Below, piece by piece: positions 44,198 to 53,958 of a stretch of DNA of 64,000 bases (its first letter is position 1; every line of letters starts with the position of its first letter). Made by a program: the position numbers and the translations under genes. The notes beneath the pieces were generated by a model that did not search any database, was not told the origin of the DNA, and worked only from the letters and a program-made list of their open reading frames with translations. The DNA is taken from positions 1 through 64,000 of the forward strand of contig NZ_MUHE01000007.1 of the NCBI RefSeq assembly GCF_002217405.1. The letters are read 5' to 3'. This DNA is from Flavobacterium psychrophilum DSM 3660 = ATCC 49418 (GTDB lineage Bacteria > Bacteroidota > Bacteroidia > Flavobacteriales > Flavobacteriaceae).

Positions 44198-45592
44198 TTA
44201 TTTTTTATGTCTTAAAATATAATCTTGTACTATTTTTTGTTCCCAAACTACTGGAAATAATTTTTCGATAATATTTCTTTTTTTAAAGTTTTGACGCAAG
44301 GCGTTGCTTAAATGAAAAAATCCTTTTTCGTTTTCATTTAACATAAAGTAGAAACTTGCCAAACGATATTCTACTTCAAATTCTTCTGGAAAATGCTCGC
44401 AGGCTTGTAATAAGGTTTGTATGCAAGCTTCAAATTCTCCTAAAAATTGTAAAATATCTGTCCAAAACAACCAAGTATCTAGTTGATAATCGCCATGTTT
44501 TACTGCTTTTCTGCAACCATATTCTGCTTCTTCAAAAAGATTTAAAGCTTTATTTATGGTTGCAAAGCGTTTCCAATATAGTTTGTTTTCGGCATCTATT
44601 TGTATGGCTTTGTTTACATAATATAGTGCTTTTGGGTAGTTTTTTTTGCGAAAATAAAAATCGGTTATAGCGATCCAACCTTTGTCTAATAAAGGATCTT
44701 CGTGTACCGTTTGGTTATAAAACTTAATGGCTTGTACTTCGTTTCCTAATTTCTCGTAGCATTTTCCTATTCTCAATAAGGCATAAGAAGTTGGATCATC
44801 TAATTTGATAGTTTCGTTATAATTTTCGATTGCTTCTTCGTAGCGTTTTAGGCGTTCTAGGGCTTTTGCTTTTTCCATAAAGGCACCAAGAAATTCGTCA
44901 TCTATGATTGTTGCGTAATCGAAAGCAATTAATGATGCTTCGTATTCTTTGAGTCCGTAATTGAGTCTTCCTAATTGGTGCCAAGCGATTTCGCTATAGG
45001 GATTTGTTTCTATATATTTTGTAATATACTTTATAGCTTCTTGGTGCTGATCTAAAAATTCGAAACAATATACTACATTGTATAAGCTAGCTTGTTCTTC
45101 TGGATCTGATTCTAGGCATAGTATAAAATTTTCTTTTGCTAACTCTAGATTGTCTAAAAAGAGGTACTCCATACCTATTAGGTTGTACGCATCTGGAAGG
45201 TCGTCAGTGTATTTTAAAGCTATTTTTAGGTATTCGACTGCTTTTTCGTGTTGGTCTCTTTTAGAACAGATATTTGCTTTTTGAATGTATATTTCTTCGT
45301 TTGTAGGCTCGATGGCGTATAGTTCGTTTAGCATTTTTTCGGCAATATCGAGTTTGTCGTCATACACGAGCATTTCTACTTGTACGAGTTTTAGCCCTGT
45401 AGATTTTGGGTGCTGATCTAGGGCGAGTTTTAAGGCTTTTTTTGCTAGTGCAGGTTTGCCAATGTCTAGGTAGTGTAGGATAATATCCTCGAATTCTTCT
45501 GAATCGAAAAACAAAACTTTGTTTGTTTTTAGCATTGATTCAAATTTTGACAAGGATAAGTTTTGATCGTCTTCTTCTTGGCTCAAGTACAT
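44198..45592 (-). CDS. Tetratricopeptide repeat protein
   Basis: The 464-residue soluble protein has no signal peptide. About ten TPR units are recognisable, for example AEKMLNELYAIEPTNEEIYI, YNLIGMEYLFLDNLELAKEN, AWHQLGRLNYGLKEYEASLI, ALLRIGKCYEKLGNEVQAIK and YYVNKAIQIDAENKLYWKRF. It should serve as a cytoplasmic protein-interaction scaffold; partners are unknown. It precedes aroE, a gene order I believe is common in Flavobacteriaceae. A TATTTTTG promoter box lies upstream. Confidence 0.92.
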   Translation of the reverse strand: MYLSQEEDDQNLSLSKFESMLKTNKVLFFDSEEFEDIILHYLDIGKPALAKKALKLALDQHPKSTGLKLVQVEMLVYDDKLDIAEKMLNELYAIEPTNEEIYIQKANICSKRDQHEKAVEYLKIALKYTDDLPDAYNLIGMEYLFLDNLELAKENFILCLESDPEEQASLYNVVYCFEFLDQHQEAIKYITKYIETNPYSEIAWHQLGRLNYGLKEYEASLIAFDYATIIDDEFLGAFMEKAKALERLKRYEEAIENYNETIKLDDPTSYALLRIGKCYEKLGNEVQAIKFYNQTVHEDPLLDKGWIAITDFYFRKKNYPKALYYVNKAIQIDAENKLYWKRFATINKALNLFEEAEYGCRKAVKHGDYQLDTWLFWTDILQFLGEFEACIQTLLQACEHFPEEFEVEYRLASFYFMLNENEKGFFHLSNALRQNFKKRNIIEKLFPVVWEQKIVQDYILRHKK

Positions 45593-45614
45593 GGTCTTTT
45601 CGTTTAAATTTATC

Positions 45615-45622
45615 CAAAAATA
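45615..45622 (-). promoter_or_regulatory. -7 promoter box of the TPR gene, TATTTTTG
   Basis: This is a minus-strand TAnnTTTG box 22 bases before the ATG. Confidence 0.45.
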
Positions 45623-45774
45623 AAAGTAGGACTTAAATGTTTAATGGATACTTTTTTTTTGTTTTGTTGTGAACAATTTAATTAACATTTTTTAATTGAT
45701 AATTGACAGTTGACAGTTGACAATTAATATTTTTTTAATTTGATGACTGAATGTTAAATTTCAGATCGAAGCTC

Positions 45775-45855
45775 TAGCCCTGATAGCAGTGAAAATCCTT
45801 TTTTGAGGTTTTTTCCGAAAAAAAGATTGTAACGGATAGCAGGAAATAGCTCCTA
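45775..45855 (-). repeat. Dispersed repeat family B, copy B3 (reverse orientation)
   Basis: Read on the minus strand: AGGAGCTATTTCCTGCTATCCGTTACAATCTTT, a middle hairpin with TCGGAAAAAA and CAAAAAAGG, then GGATTTTCACTGCTATCAGGGCTA. This is close to B2 over its whole length. It ends six bases before the aminotransferase stop codon, so it would form part of that gene's 3' untranslated RNA. Confidence 0.85.
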
Positions 45856-45861
45856 AAAAAA

Positions 45862-47058
45862 TTATTCGTTAGTCATTGTCATGGCTAACTCATTCATAGC
45901 ATCAATAATTATGCCACAACCTTCGCTAATTTCTTGATTTGAAATGGTTAGCGGTGGCGTGATGCGAATGGCACAGCCTTCGAAGAGTAACCAGAACAAA
46001 ATTAAGCCTTTTTCTTGGCATTTGAAGATGATTTGGTTTGTGATTTCGGGGCTTTCTGTTATAATGGCAAGCATGAGTCCTTCGCCTCGGATTTCTTTTA
46101 TGAGTGGATGTACTAAGAGTTGTCGGAATAATTTTTCTTTGTGCAAGGTTTCTTGCATAATATTAGTTTGAACGAGTTCTTGTAATGTTGCCAAGCAAGC
46201 GGCTGCGATTACTGGGTGCCCGCCAAAGGTGGTAATATGTCCGAGTTTTGGGTCGTGACTTAATAGATCTATGTGGGCTTCGTTTGCTGTAAATGCTCCT
46301 ACTGGCATGCCTCCCCCCATGCCTTTTCCCATGACTACAATGTCGGGAATGACGTCGTAATTTTGGAAACCGAATAGTTTTCCTGTTCGCCCAAAGCCGG
46401 GTTGAATTTCGTCGAGAATCATCATGGCGCCTACTTGGTCGCAACGTTGTCTGATTTTTTTTAAGAAATCATTTTCGGGACGTATGAATCCTGCACCGCC
46501 TTGTATGGTTTCTAGGATTATTCCTGCGGTTTTTGTGGTTATTTTTTGAATATCGGCTTCGTTATTGAAGGTGATAAAATCGACATCAGGAATGAGTGGT
46601 CGGAATATTTGTTTGCGTTCTTCGAATCCCATCACGCTCATAGATCCCATCGTATTGCCATGATATGCGTTGTGACAGGAAATAAGTTGACTTCTTCCTG
46701 TAATTCTTCGAGCGAGTTTTAGTGCGCCTTCAATAGCTTCTGTTCCTGAATTTACTAAATAGGTTTTGTTTAGTTTTTCAGGCATATTTTCTGCTAATAA
46801 TTTGCATAATTTGACTGCGGGATCTTGTGCGTATTCGCCATATACCATAACATGCATGTACTTGTCTAACTGATTTATGATGGCTTCTTTTACTCTAGGA
46901 TGTTGGTGTCCTAAGGTACAGGCGGAAACTCCTGCTACAAAATCTAGGTATTTTTTGTTGTTGGTGTCAAATATATAAGAGCCTATGGCATGTGAAACTT
47001 GCATACCAAGTGGATAGGGTGAGGTTTGTGCTTGGTATTTGAGAAAATCTTTAATCAT
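45862..47058 (-). CDS. Class III PLP-dependent aminotransferase (ornithine/acetylornithine/GABA type)
   Basis: The 398-residue fold-type I enzyme has NSGTEAIEGALKLAR, the HNAYHGNTMGSMSVMG motif, ILDEIQPGFGRTGKLFGFQ (Asp216 binds the cofactor ring) and Lys245 in VVMGKGMGGGMPVGAF. Members include acetylornithine and 4-aminobutyrate aminotransferases. The neighbours (OstA-like and TPR genes) do not hint at arginine metabolism, so the amino donor remains open. It is co-directional with the OstA-like gene, 56 bases apart, and likely co-transcribed. Confidence 0.9.
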   Translation of the reverse strand: MIKDFLKYQAQTSPYPLGMQVSHAIGSYIFDTNNKKYLDFVAGVSACTLGHQHPRVKEAIINQLDKYMHVMVYGEYAQDPAVKLCKLLAENMPEKLNKTYLVNSGTEAIEGALKLARRITGRSQLISCHNAYHGNTMGSMSVMGFEERKQIFRPLIPDVDFITFNNEADIQKITTKTAGIILETIQGGAGFIRPENDFLKKIRQRCDQVGAMMILDEIQPGFGRTGKLFGFQNYDVIPDIVVMGKGMGGGMPVGAFTANEAHIDLLSHDPKLGHITTFGGHPVIAAACLATLQELVQTNIMQETLHKEKLFRQLLVHPLIKEIRGEGLMLAIITESPEITNQIIFKCQEKGLILFWLLFEGCAIRITPPLTISNQEISEGCGIIIDAMNELAMTMTNE

Positions 47059-47114
47059 TATTTTAAAATTTTGTACCTTTAAAAAATATCTTTTGAATTT
47101 TTTATTTTAAAAAA

Positions 47115-48770
47115 TTATTTTTTCTTTTTTTTACCAACTTTCTTTTCTACATTTTGTTTGTCGTATTCTAATGTTTCTTGAGATGGTTGCATAGGAATGT
47201 TTATATCTTTAGATTTTGCTTTCGATTCTTTTTGGGCTTTGGCATCGAGTTCGAGTTCTTCTTTTGGAAAAAGATCTTCTTTTGTTAGGATTTGTTCGTC
47301 GCCACGCCAAATGAATCCTTTTAGTTTTCTGGCATTTTCTGGTAGTTCTTCTTCTGGATAAATTATGCCCTCGACATCGGTAAAAAAAGTAATGGTTTCG
47401 ATGTTATTGGCCTCTAAAATCATATTAATTTTGCTGCTCACATTTTTGTTTATTCCTATGAGTTCATTTTTTTCGTTTCGCATATAAAAGATGACTTCGG
47501 CATTTTTAATAACATTTACTTCATGCAATTTGTTTTTTTTAAACTTACCAAATAAATTTTGTCCTTTTACTTGATTGAAGCCTTCGCCTATGGTGTCTTT
47601 TGAAATAATAAAAGCATTGTTTAGTACTTTTAGGGAATCTATTTTTTCTGTTTTTTGATTAGAAACAAGATGCATAACATCGCCTGTCATTTGGTTTTTT
47701 CCGTTCCAGAGTACGGGTTTTCCTATCATTTGTGTTAATCCCTTTTTTTTGTCATAGTGAATAGAATCGCACTTACCACTGATGTCTTTTTTAAAAAAAC
47801 GAGCATTGTTTGAACCTCGGATAATTCGGCTTTCGGGTTTGCCTGTTACTAATATTTTTTTGGCATGAAAGTAAACAGAATCTTTTTCGAACAAGGTAAT
47901 AGCAACGGCTTTTTTTGTAATAAACATCGAGTCTTTTTGTTTGTAAACTTCTGCATAATTGCCTTTTACTACAAAATGATTAATTGTATCGGTTACTTTG
48001 ACATTGTTTTTTGCTCGAGCAAAGTCTAATTTTCGGTCATAATAAATATCATCTCCTTCTATGAGTCTGTCTTTGTAGGTTATTTTAGAGCCTTTTTGTA
48101 GTTTTCCTTCGTCTTTTTTAGTATCATAAAAACCTTTAGTGGTATAAATTGTATTGGTGGCCGATGTAATTGTTGATGGCCCAAAAACATACGCATGACC
48201 TGAATTTGTATAATAATCTAAATGGTTTGTTTTTATTGTTTGTCTAGGATTTGTAACGCTAACAGCATCTGAAAATTGAAATTTTTTCTGATTTAAATAA
48301 TATTTGCCAGAATTACTTACTAGTGTATTTTCGGGATCTCGGATAGTTCCTTTTGAATTGTAATAGGCTTGTTGCGAATTTCTATCGAAGTTAATAGTAT
48401 CTGTTGCTAAGGTCATTTTTGGATCTCGAAGCAAGACATCGCCTGTGGCATAAGCAAACTTAGTATTTCCGTTATATTCGGCATATTTACTATTCATAGA
48501 AAGGGTGTCTCCTTGCACCATATTTACATTTCCAAAGATTTTAACAAAGTTAGATTTTGTAAAATGATAGGCTTTGTTACAAGTCATACGAACGCCTTCG
48601 TGTATGATAACTACATTGCCGGTTAGAACAATGGCTCCGGGAACTTCTTTCTCGGAAATATCTAAAAAATCAGAGTGCTGAATAACAATTTGTTTGGCAT
48701 CTTGAGACCAAAGTGTTGTTTGACTGAAAAGTATCAATAGTAAAACTAAACGAAAATATATTTTATTCAA
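47115..48770 (-). CDS. OstA-like (LptA/LptD N-terminal type) periplasmic protein
   Basis: The protein has 551 residues. The signal peptide is 1-22 (ends TLWSQ). The body is a long beta-rich array typical of OstA/LptA jellyrolls (GAIVLTGNVVIIHEGVRMTC, NVNMVQGDTLSMNSKYAEY, FAYATGDVLLRDPKMTL), which in the Lpt system carries lipopolysaccharide across the periplasm. It lacks the LptD barrel. The extreme C terminus is a lysine-rich tail ending KKVGKKKKK. The start is TTG; no in-frame ATG exists before an upstream stop codon. The signal peptide fits this start. Confidence 0.88.
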   Translation of the reverse strand: MNKIYFRLVLLLILFSQTTLWSQDAKQIVIQHSDFLDISEKEVPGAIVLTGNVVIIHEGVRMTCNKAYHFTKSNFVKIFGNVNMVQGDTLSMNSKYAEYNGNTKFAYATGDVLLRDPKMTLATDTINFDRNSQQAYYNSKGTIRDPENTLVSNSGKYYLNQKKFQFSDAVSVTNPRQTIKTNHLDYYTNSGHAYVFGPSTITSATNTIYTTKGFYDTKKDEGKLQKGSKITYKDRLIEGDDIYYDRKLDFARAKNNVKVTDTINHFVVKGNYAEVYKQKDSMFITKKAVAITLFEKDSVYFHAKKILVTGKPESRIIRGSNNARFFKKDISGKCDSIHYDKKKGLTQMIGKPVLWNGKNQMTGDVMHLVSNQKTEKIDSLKVLNNAFIISKDTIGEGFNQVKGQNLFGKFKKNKLHEVNVIKNAEVIFYMRNEKNELIGINKNVSSKINMILEANNIETITFFTDVEGIIYPEEELPENARKLKGFIWRGDEQILTKEDLFPKEELELDAKAQKESKAKSKDINIPMQPSQETLEYDKQNVEKKVGKKKKK

Positions 48771-48787
48771 TGGATTGTAATTTTTGT

Positions 48788-48795
48788 CAAAATTA
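48788..48795 (-). promoter_or_regulatory. -7 promoter box of the OstA-like gene, TAATTTTG
   Basis: This is a minus-strand TAnnTTTG box 17 bases before the TTG start, supporting that start. Confidence 0.45.
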
Positions 48796-49002
48796 AGGAA
48801 ATTATGAAAAATATGGTTTTTATTAAGAATTATTTATATTTATACTTATACCTTTTATATTTAATAAGTGGTCTGAATACAATATCATTTTCTGAATCAT
48901 ATAAGAAATATAAGGATATTTGAGTTAGCCTCTCTAAAATAATGGGATTAACAGTAGTAAGTAGTGAAATTTGTAATGGGGCTTAGTATTTGCTACTTTT
49001 AT

Positions 49003-50823
49003 TTACTCGATAATCATTTCTTTTAATTTTTCTCGATATTCCTCTAAGATGTCTATTTTCGAGATAAATCCGAAGAATTTTCCATATTTGATAACTGGAA
49101 GCGTTGTTTGATTTGTGATTTGAAATTTTTCCATAACAATTTCTATTCCGTCATCGTATTGTATAACCCCAATGGGTTGTTTTAAAATTTCTTTGATACA
49201 AGTATGTTTTATCCTAAAGGGGTTAAAAATGGTTGTTCGAATGTCATTAAAATCTACAATTCCGACTAGTTTTTCTTTTTCATCAATAACAGGAAAAATC
49301 TCTTGATGCAGAGTTGATAAATGTTCGACTAAATTTTCTAACGAATTTTCTATAGTAATTGTTTTAATATTGGTTTTTATTAAAGCTAGGAAATCTATAC
49401 TTTGCAAAATATTTTTATCTTTATTACTGGTAAAAACCTCGCCTTTGTCTGCTAGGCTCTTAACATCCATCGAATGTTTTTCAAATCTTTTAGATACAGC
49501 AAAACTAATTGAGGATACAATCATAAGCGGAACCATAAGGTCGTAACCGCCAGTAATTTCGCCAATTAAAAAAATAGCTGTAAGAGGTGCGTGAAACAAT
49601 CCGCTCAAAATTCCAGCCATACCTACAATCGCAAAATTCCCTACGGGCAATGCACTAGAGATCCCTAAAAGATTTATAGATTTTGCGACAAAAAAACCTA
49701 AGTAAGACCCCACAAAAAGCGAAGGAGCAAAATTACCTCCGTTACCCCCACTTCCTAGTGTTATTCCTGTGGCAAACGATTTTAGAAAAACTGTAATTCC
49801 TATAAAAGCAAGCAAAATCCATTGGTTATTTTTATGGTTTTTTAGAATTGTATTGTCTAATAAAACCTCGGGATGGTTTGTAGATAAAGTTCTAATGCTT
49901 TCGTAACCTTCTCCAAAAAGTGTTGGAAAAAAGAAAATTAAAACCGCTAAAAGTATCGCACCAAATAATGCTTTTTTGTAAGGACTGCTTTTAAATCTGC
50001 TAAAAAAATGTTCGACTTTTCTGAAATTTCTTGCATGATATACAGATACAAAACCAGCCAAAACTCCCAATAAAATATAGTAAGGTGTGTTGTGAAAATT
50101 AAAAGTTTCTTCTTGTTTGAAACTTAATAATATATCTCTACTTAAAATCATTTGAGAAACTAAAGCGCCCGTCGCTGCAGAAATCATGATAGGTATAAAT
50201 GCTGATATACTTACATCTGTTAAGACTACTTCTATGGCAAATAAAACACCCGCAATGGGTGCGTTGAAAGCCGATCCAATTCCTGCAGCAACCCCACAAG
50301 CTAAGAGTAAAATTCTATCTTTTTGTGATAATTTATATTTTTGTGCAAAATTAGAACCAAAAGCTGCTCCAGTAATTACAATTGGGCTTTCTAATCCTGC
50401 CGAACCTCCTAAACCAACAGTAAGTGAACTTGTAATAATCTGAGCATACATTTGTTTTTTAGGAACAACACCGCCTTTTTTTGCTACCGCCTGCAAAATA
50501 TGAGAACTTCCTTTTTCTAATTTTCCATCTAGAAATCTTCTAATAACAAAAACAGTGAGTAGGATACCAATAACAGGTAAAATACTATTTGAATAAGGTA
50601 GTTTTAAAAAAGTGTTCAAATAATTAGCAAACAAGAACACATTGTGCGCAAAACTTTTTAGAATAATTACTGCAAATGAACAAGATATAGCAATAACAAC
50701 AGAGGATAAATAAATAAAATTCCTTTCAGACAATACTTCTTTTGCTAAAAAAAAGATACTCTCGAAACGGCGAATTATTTTTCTTACAAATAATTGAAAA
50801 CTTACTAAAATTCTGCTTGGCAT
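49003..50823 (-). CDS. ClC-family chloride channel/transporter with two CBS domains
   Basis: The protein has 606 residues and about ten membrane helices within about 35-435. The anion-selectivity motifs are present: GLGGSAGLESPIV with gating Glu145, and GSGGNGGNFAPSLFVG. The helix after FNAPIAGVLFAIEVV has Val199 where E. coli ClC has the internal proton glutamate (IIEE), as in channel-type ClCs. The C-terminal cytosolic part (about 450-605) holds a CBS pair (IFPVIDEKEKLVGIVDFND; TLPVIKYGKFFGFISKIDIL), which may bind adenine nucleotides. It is divergent from nhaA. Confidence 0.92.
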   Translation of the reverse strand: MPSRILVSFQLFVRKIIRRFESIFFLAKEVLSERNFIYLSSVVIAISCSFAVIILKSFAHNVFLFANYLNTFLKLPYSNSILPVIGILLTVFVIRRFLDGKLEKGSSHILQAVAKKGGVVPKKQMYAQIITSSLTVGLGGSAGLESPIVITGAAFGSNFAQKYKLSQKDRILLLACGVAAGIGSAFNAPIAGVLFAIEVVLTDVSISAFIPIMISAATGALVSQMILSRDILLSFKQEETFNFHNTPYYILLGVLAGFVSVYHARNFRKVEHFFSRFKSSPYKKALFGAILLAVLIFFFPTLFGEGYESIRTLSTNHPEVLLDNTILKNHKNNQWILLAFIGITVFLKSFATGITLGSGGNGGNFAPSLFVGSYLGFFVAKSINLLGISSALPVGNFAIVGMAGILSGLFHAPLTAIFLIGEITGGYDLMVPLMIVSSISFAVSKRFEKHSMDVKSLADKGEVFTSNKDKNILQSIDFLALIKTNIKTITIENSLENLVEHLSTLHQEIFPVIDEKEKLVGIVDFNDIRTTIFNPFRIKHTCIKEILKQPIGVIQYDDGIEIVMEKFQITNQTTLPVIKYGKFFGFISKIDILEEYREKLKEMIIE

Positions 50824-50848
50824 TTTTATTTTTTGTATTGTAGAATTA

Positions 50849-50929
50849 CAAATATAAGTTTTTATTTTTGTTTGCCCTAAACGGATAATGATTAAATAAT
50901 AATTCTAAATTTAAAACAAAGTATATTTG
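50849..50929. promoter_or_regulatory. Divergent promoter boxes for clc (minus) and nhaA (plus)
   Basis: TATATTTG on the minus strand (50849-50856) is 25 bases before the ClC start. TATATTTG on the plus strand (50922-50929) is 25 bases before the nhaA start. The two boxes are identical and symmetric around the 131-base gap. Confidence 0.55.
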
Positions 50930-50954
50930 TAAAAATTAATAAAAGTATTACCTC

Positions 50955-52109
50955 ATGAAAATTACTGGATTATTTAAAGAATTTTTTGAAAGCGAAAAGT
51001 CTAGCGGATTATTTCTAATAAGTTGCACACTTTTCTCATTGGTTATAGCAAACTCAGCAATTGCAAACAGTTATTTGCATTTTTGGCATGCAAATTTAGC
51101 AGGAAATAGTTTAGAATATTGGATAAATGATGGGCTAATGACTATTTTTTTCTTACTCATTGGTCTAGAATTAGAAAGAGAAGTTTATGATGGCGAATTA
51201 TCAAACATTAAAGATGCAATGCTCCCTATTTTTGGTGCTATTGGTGGTATGATTGTTCCCGCAGGATTATTTTTAGTAATGAATTTTGGAACCAAAACCC
51301 AATCTGGAGCAGGAATTCCTATGGCAACAGATATTGCTTTTGCCTTGGCTATATTGTCGCTTTTAGGAAATAAAATACCATTATCGCTAAAAATATTTTT
51401 AACCGCATTAGCTGTAATCGATGATTTAGGAGCAATTCTGATAATTGCTGTTTTTTATACCAAAACATTATTATGGACTAATTTATGTATTGCCTTAGGT
51501 ATTTTTGGGTTTTTACTAATTCTTAATAGACTTAAAATAAGAAACTTAATTCCGTACTTAATTGGGGGTGTTTTTATGTGGTATTTTATGTTACATTCAG
51601 GTGTTCATGCTACAATTACGGGTGTATTGCTTGCTTTTGCAATTCCTTTTGGAAACGGAGATTCGAGATCTACATCATATATTTTACAACATTTTTTGCA
51701 CAAACCAGTAGCCTTTTTTATACTTCCATTATTTGCATTGGCCAATACAGCCATTGTGTTAAGTTCTAATATAAGCGAAACATTAATTCAAAATTATAGT
51801 ATAGGAATTGCATTGGGATTAATTATTGGTAAACCACTGGGTATTTTTCTCTTAAGCATGCTAGCGGTTTCCTTAGGGATTTGCAAACTTCCAGATGATT
51901 TAAACTGGAAATCTATTCTTGCCGTGGGTTTTCTGGGAGGTATTGGTTTTACGATGTCTATTTTTATAACCTTATTGGCTTTTAATGACGATACAATCAT
52001 AAACAATGCAAAATTTGTCATTTTAATTTCCTCCTTAATTGCTGGAATTATTGGTTATTTCAGTCTAAAATATGTGTTAAAAAATACAATTATCGAAAAT
52101 AAGAATTAA
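50955..52109 (+). CDS. nhaA: Na+/H+ antiporter NhaA
   Basis: The protein has 384 residues and about 12 membrane helices. The ion-binding aspartates are intact: ATDIAFALAILSLLG (Asp126, E. coli Asp133) and AVIDDLGAI (Asp156-Asp157, E. coli Asp163-164). The N-terminal HFWHANLAG and DGLMTIFFLLIGLELEREV patches are family-specific. It exports sodium in exchange for protons. It is divergent from the ClC gene, and together they may balance ion and charge movement. mnmA follows on the same strand with its own promoter. Confidence 0.96.
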   Translation: MKITGLFKEFFESEKSSGLFLISCTLFSLVIANSAIANSYLHFWHANLAGNSLEYWINDGLMTIFFLLIGLELEREVYDGELSNIKDAMLPIFGAIGGMIVPAGLFLVMNFGTKTQSGAGIPMATDIAFALAILSLLGNKIPLSLKIFLTALAVIDDLGAILIIAVFYTKTLLWTNLCIALGIFGFLLILNRLKIRNLIPYLIGGVFMWYFMLHSGVHATITGVLLAFAIPFGNGDSRSTSYILQHFLHKPVAFFILPLFALANTAIVLSSNISETLIQNYSIGIALGLIIGKPLGIFLLSMLAVSLGICKLPDDLNWKSILAVGFLGGIGFTMSIFITLLAFNDDTIINNAKFVILISSLIAGIIGYFSLKYVLKNTIIENKN

Positions 52110-52138
52110 TAAACCAATTTTAATTTTCAAATTAATAA

Positions 52139-52146
52139 TATCTTTG
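52139..52146 (+). promoter_or_regulatory. -7 promoter box of mnmA, TATCTTTG
   Basis: This is a perfect TAnnTTTG box 20 bases before the ATG. Confidence 0.55.
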
Positions 52147-52166
52147 CCTATCTTAAATTTCATTAT

Positions 52167-53354
52167 ATGAAACGTGTTGTAGTAGGTCTTTCTGGAGGTG
52201 TCGATTCGAGTGTTGCTGCATATTTATTGCAAGAGCAAGGCTATGAAGTAATAGGTCTGTTTATGAAAAACTGGCACGACGATTCTGTGACTATTTCTAA
52301 CGAATGCCCTTGGTTAGAAGATAGTAACGATGCACTATTAGTTGCCGAAAAATTAGGAATACCATTTCAAACCGTCGATTTAAGCCAACAATATCAAGAA
52401 AAAATTGTCGATTATATGTTTAGCGAATACAAAAAAGGACGCACACCAAACCCTGATGTACTTTGCAATCGCGAAATAAAATTCGATGTTTTTATGAAAA
52501 TCGCACTATCACTTGGTGCCGATTATGTTGCCACAGGTCATTATTGCCGAAAAGGAGAAATTGAAGTTGATGGCAAACCAGTTTATCAATTACTAGCTGG
52601 TGTAGATGATAACAAAGACCAATCCTATTTTTTGTGCCAATTATCGCAAGAGCAATTAGCCAAATCGTTATTCCCAATTGGCGAACTTACAAAACCTCAA
52701 GTACGTGAAATTGCTACTAAAATAGAATTAGTTACTGCCGAAAAAAAAGATTCTCAAGGGCTGTGTTTTATAGGAAAAGTACGATTGCCAGAATTTTTGC
52801 AACAACAACTAAAACCTAAAGAAGGTTTAATATTTGAAGTTGATGCAACCAACCAAATATATAATCAAGAAAAAATTAATTTCGATTCGGTACAAGAAAA
52901 ATTGGCTTTCGAAGCCAAAGATATTCAATATACTCCAGAAGTCGCTAAAGTTGTTGGAAAACACCAAGGAGCTCATTATTTTACCATTGGTCAGCGTAAA
53001 GGATTAAATGTTGGTGGCACAAAAGAAGCTTTATTTATCATTTCGACAAATGTAGAAACCAATGCAATTTATACTGGACAAGGACACAAGCATCCCGGAT
53101 TGTTTAAAAAAGCATTGTTCGTTACTAATGATGAAATACATTGGATTCGTCCAGATTTAGCTTTAACCAATGGGCAAACAATACAAGTCATGGCGCGTAT
53201 TCGTTACCGTCAGGAGTTACAAAAAGCGACTTTGCATCAGTTTGAAAATGGTTTGTATGTAGAATTCGAAACGCCACAATCTGCCATTACACAAGGGCAG
53301 TTTGTTTCTTGGCACATTGGTGATGAGCTAATTGGCTCTGGTGTTATCTCATAA
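52167..53354 (+). CDS. mnmA: tRNA-specific 2-thiouridylase MnmA
   Basis: The 395-residue ATP-dependent enzyme thiolates the wobble uridine U34 of Lys, Glu and Gln tRNAs. The PP-loop is GLSGGVDSS (8-15). The catalytic cysteines are Cys100 in [14 protein letters not shown] and Cys200 in [11 protein letters not shown]. The C-terminal beta domains ([24 protein letters not shown]) are present. The product feeds the same mnm5s2U pathway as MnmD at 11139. Confidence 0.97.
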
Positions 53355-53873
53355 AAATTAAAGCTAGAATGTCATATACATTGAAAGCCGTAACCTCATA
53401 AGGAATTTATAAAAAACAAATTAAGATTCTAGCTCTTAAAAAATTTGTGCAATTTATGACAACAGAATAAATAACAAATAAATACAAAAACCTTACCTAA
53501 TCATAATATACCTAAATGGTAGCCAATAAATACACTAATTTTTAGTATAACGAGATTTTTTTTTATAACATCTAAGAGTTTCTTAATAATCTAATTCAAC
53601 TTCAAAATTACTGTCTATTTAAAACTGAGTCTTTATTTTTGGTATTTGATTTGTTAATACTTTTTTCTATTACTTCCTCGTTAAGTTAGGAATAAACTTT
53701 TAAAAACTCTCTCACAGTTCCTAATAATTTTGCTAGTCCCCTATTGCAAAACATCCTACCGTTGATGAATATCATATTAAAACCTGTTAAAAAAATTAAT
53801 ACTATTTATTCCTGCTAAGGTTAATAAGGGATACATTTATTTTTAATGATTATGGTACTACAATTGTTATAGT
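53355..53873. other. A+T-rich intergenic stretch without recognisable content
   Basis: No open frame with coding character, no RNA gene and no match to repeat families A-C was found in these 519 bases. Several short T runs and weak dyads occur. Confidence 0.5.
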
Positions 53874-53918
53874 AAAAAAAAAAGGCACCTTTTTTGTTAT
53901 TACAAAAAAGATGCCTTT
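53874..53918 (-). terminator. Intrinsic terminator of the M43 protease gene
   Basis: AAAGGCACCTTTTTTGT pairs with ACAAAAAAGATGCCTTT. On the minus strand about ten T follow. Confidence 0.9.
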
Positions 53919-53958
53919 AGCTAACCACTCGAAATGAATTGTTATATGTGTTTTCTAA

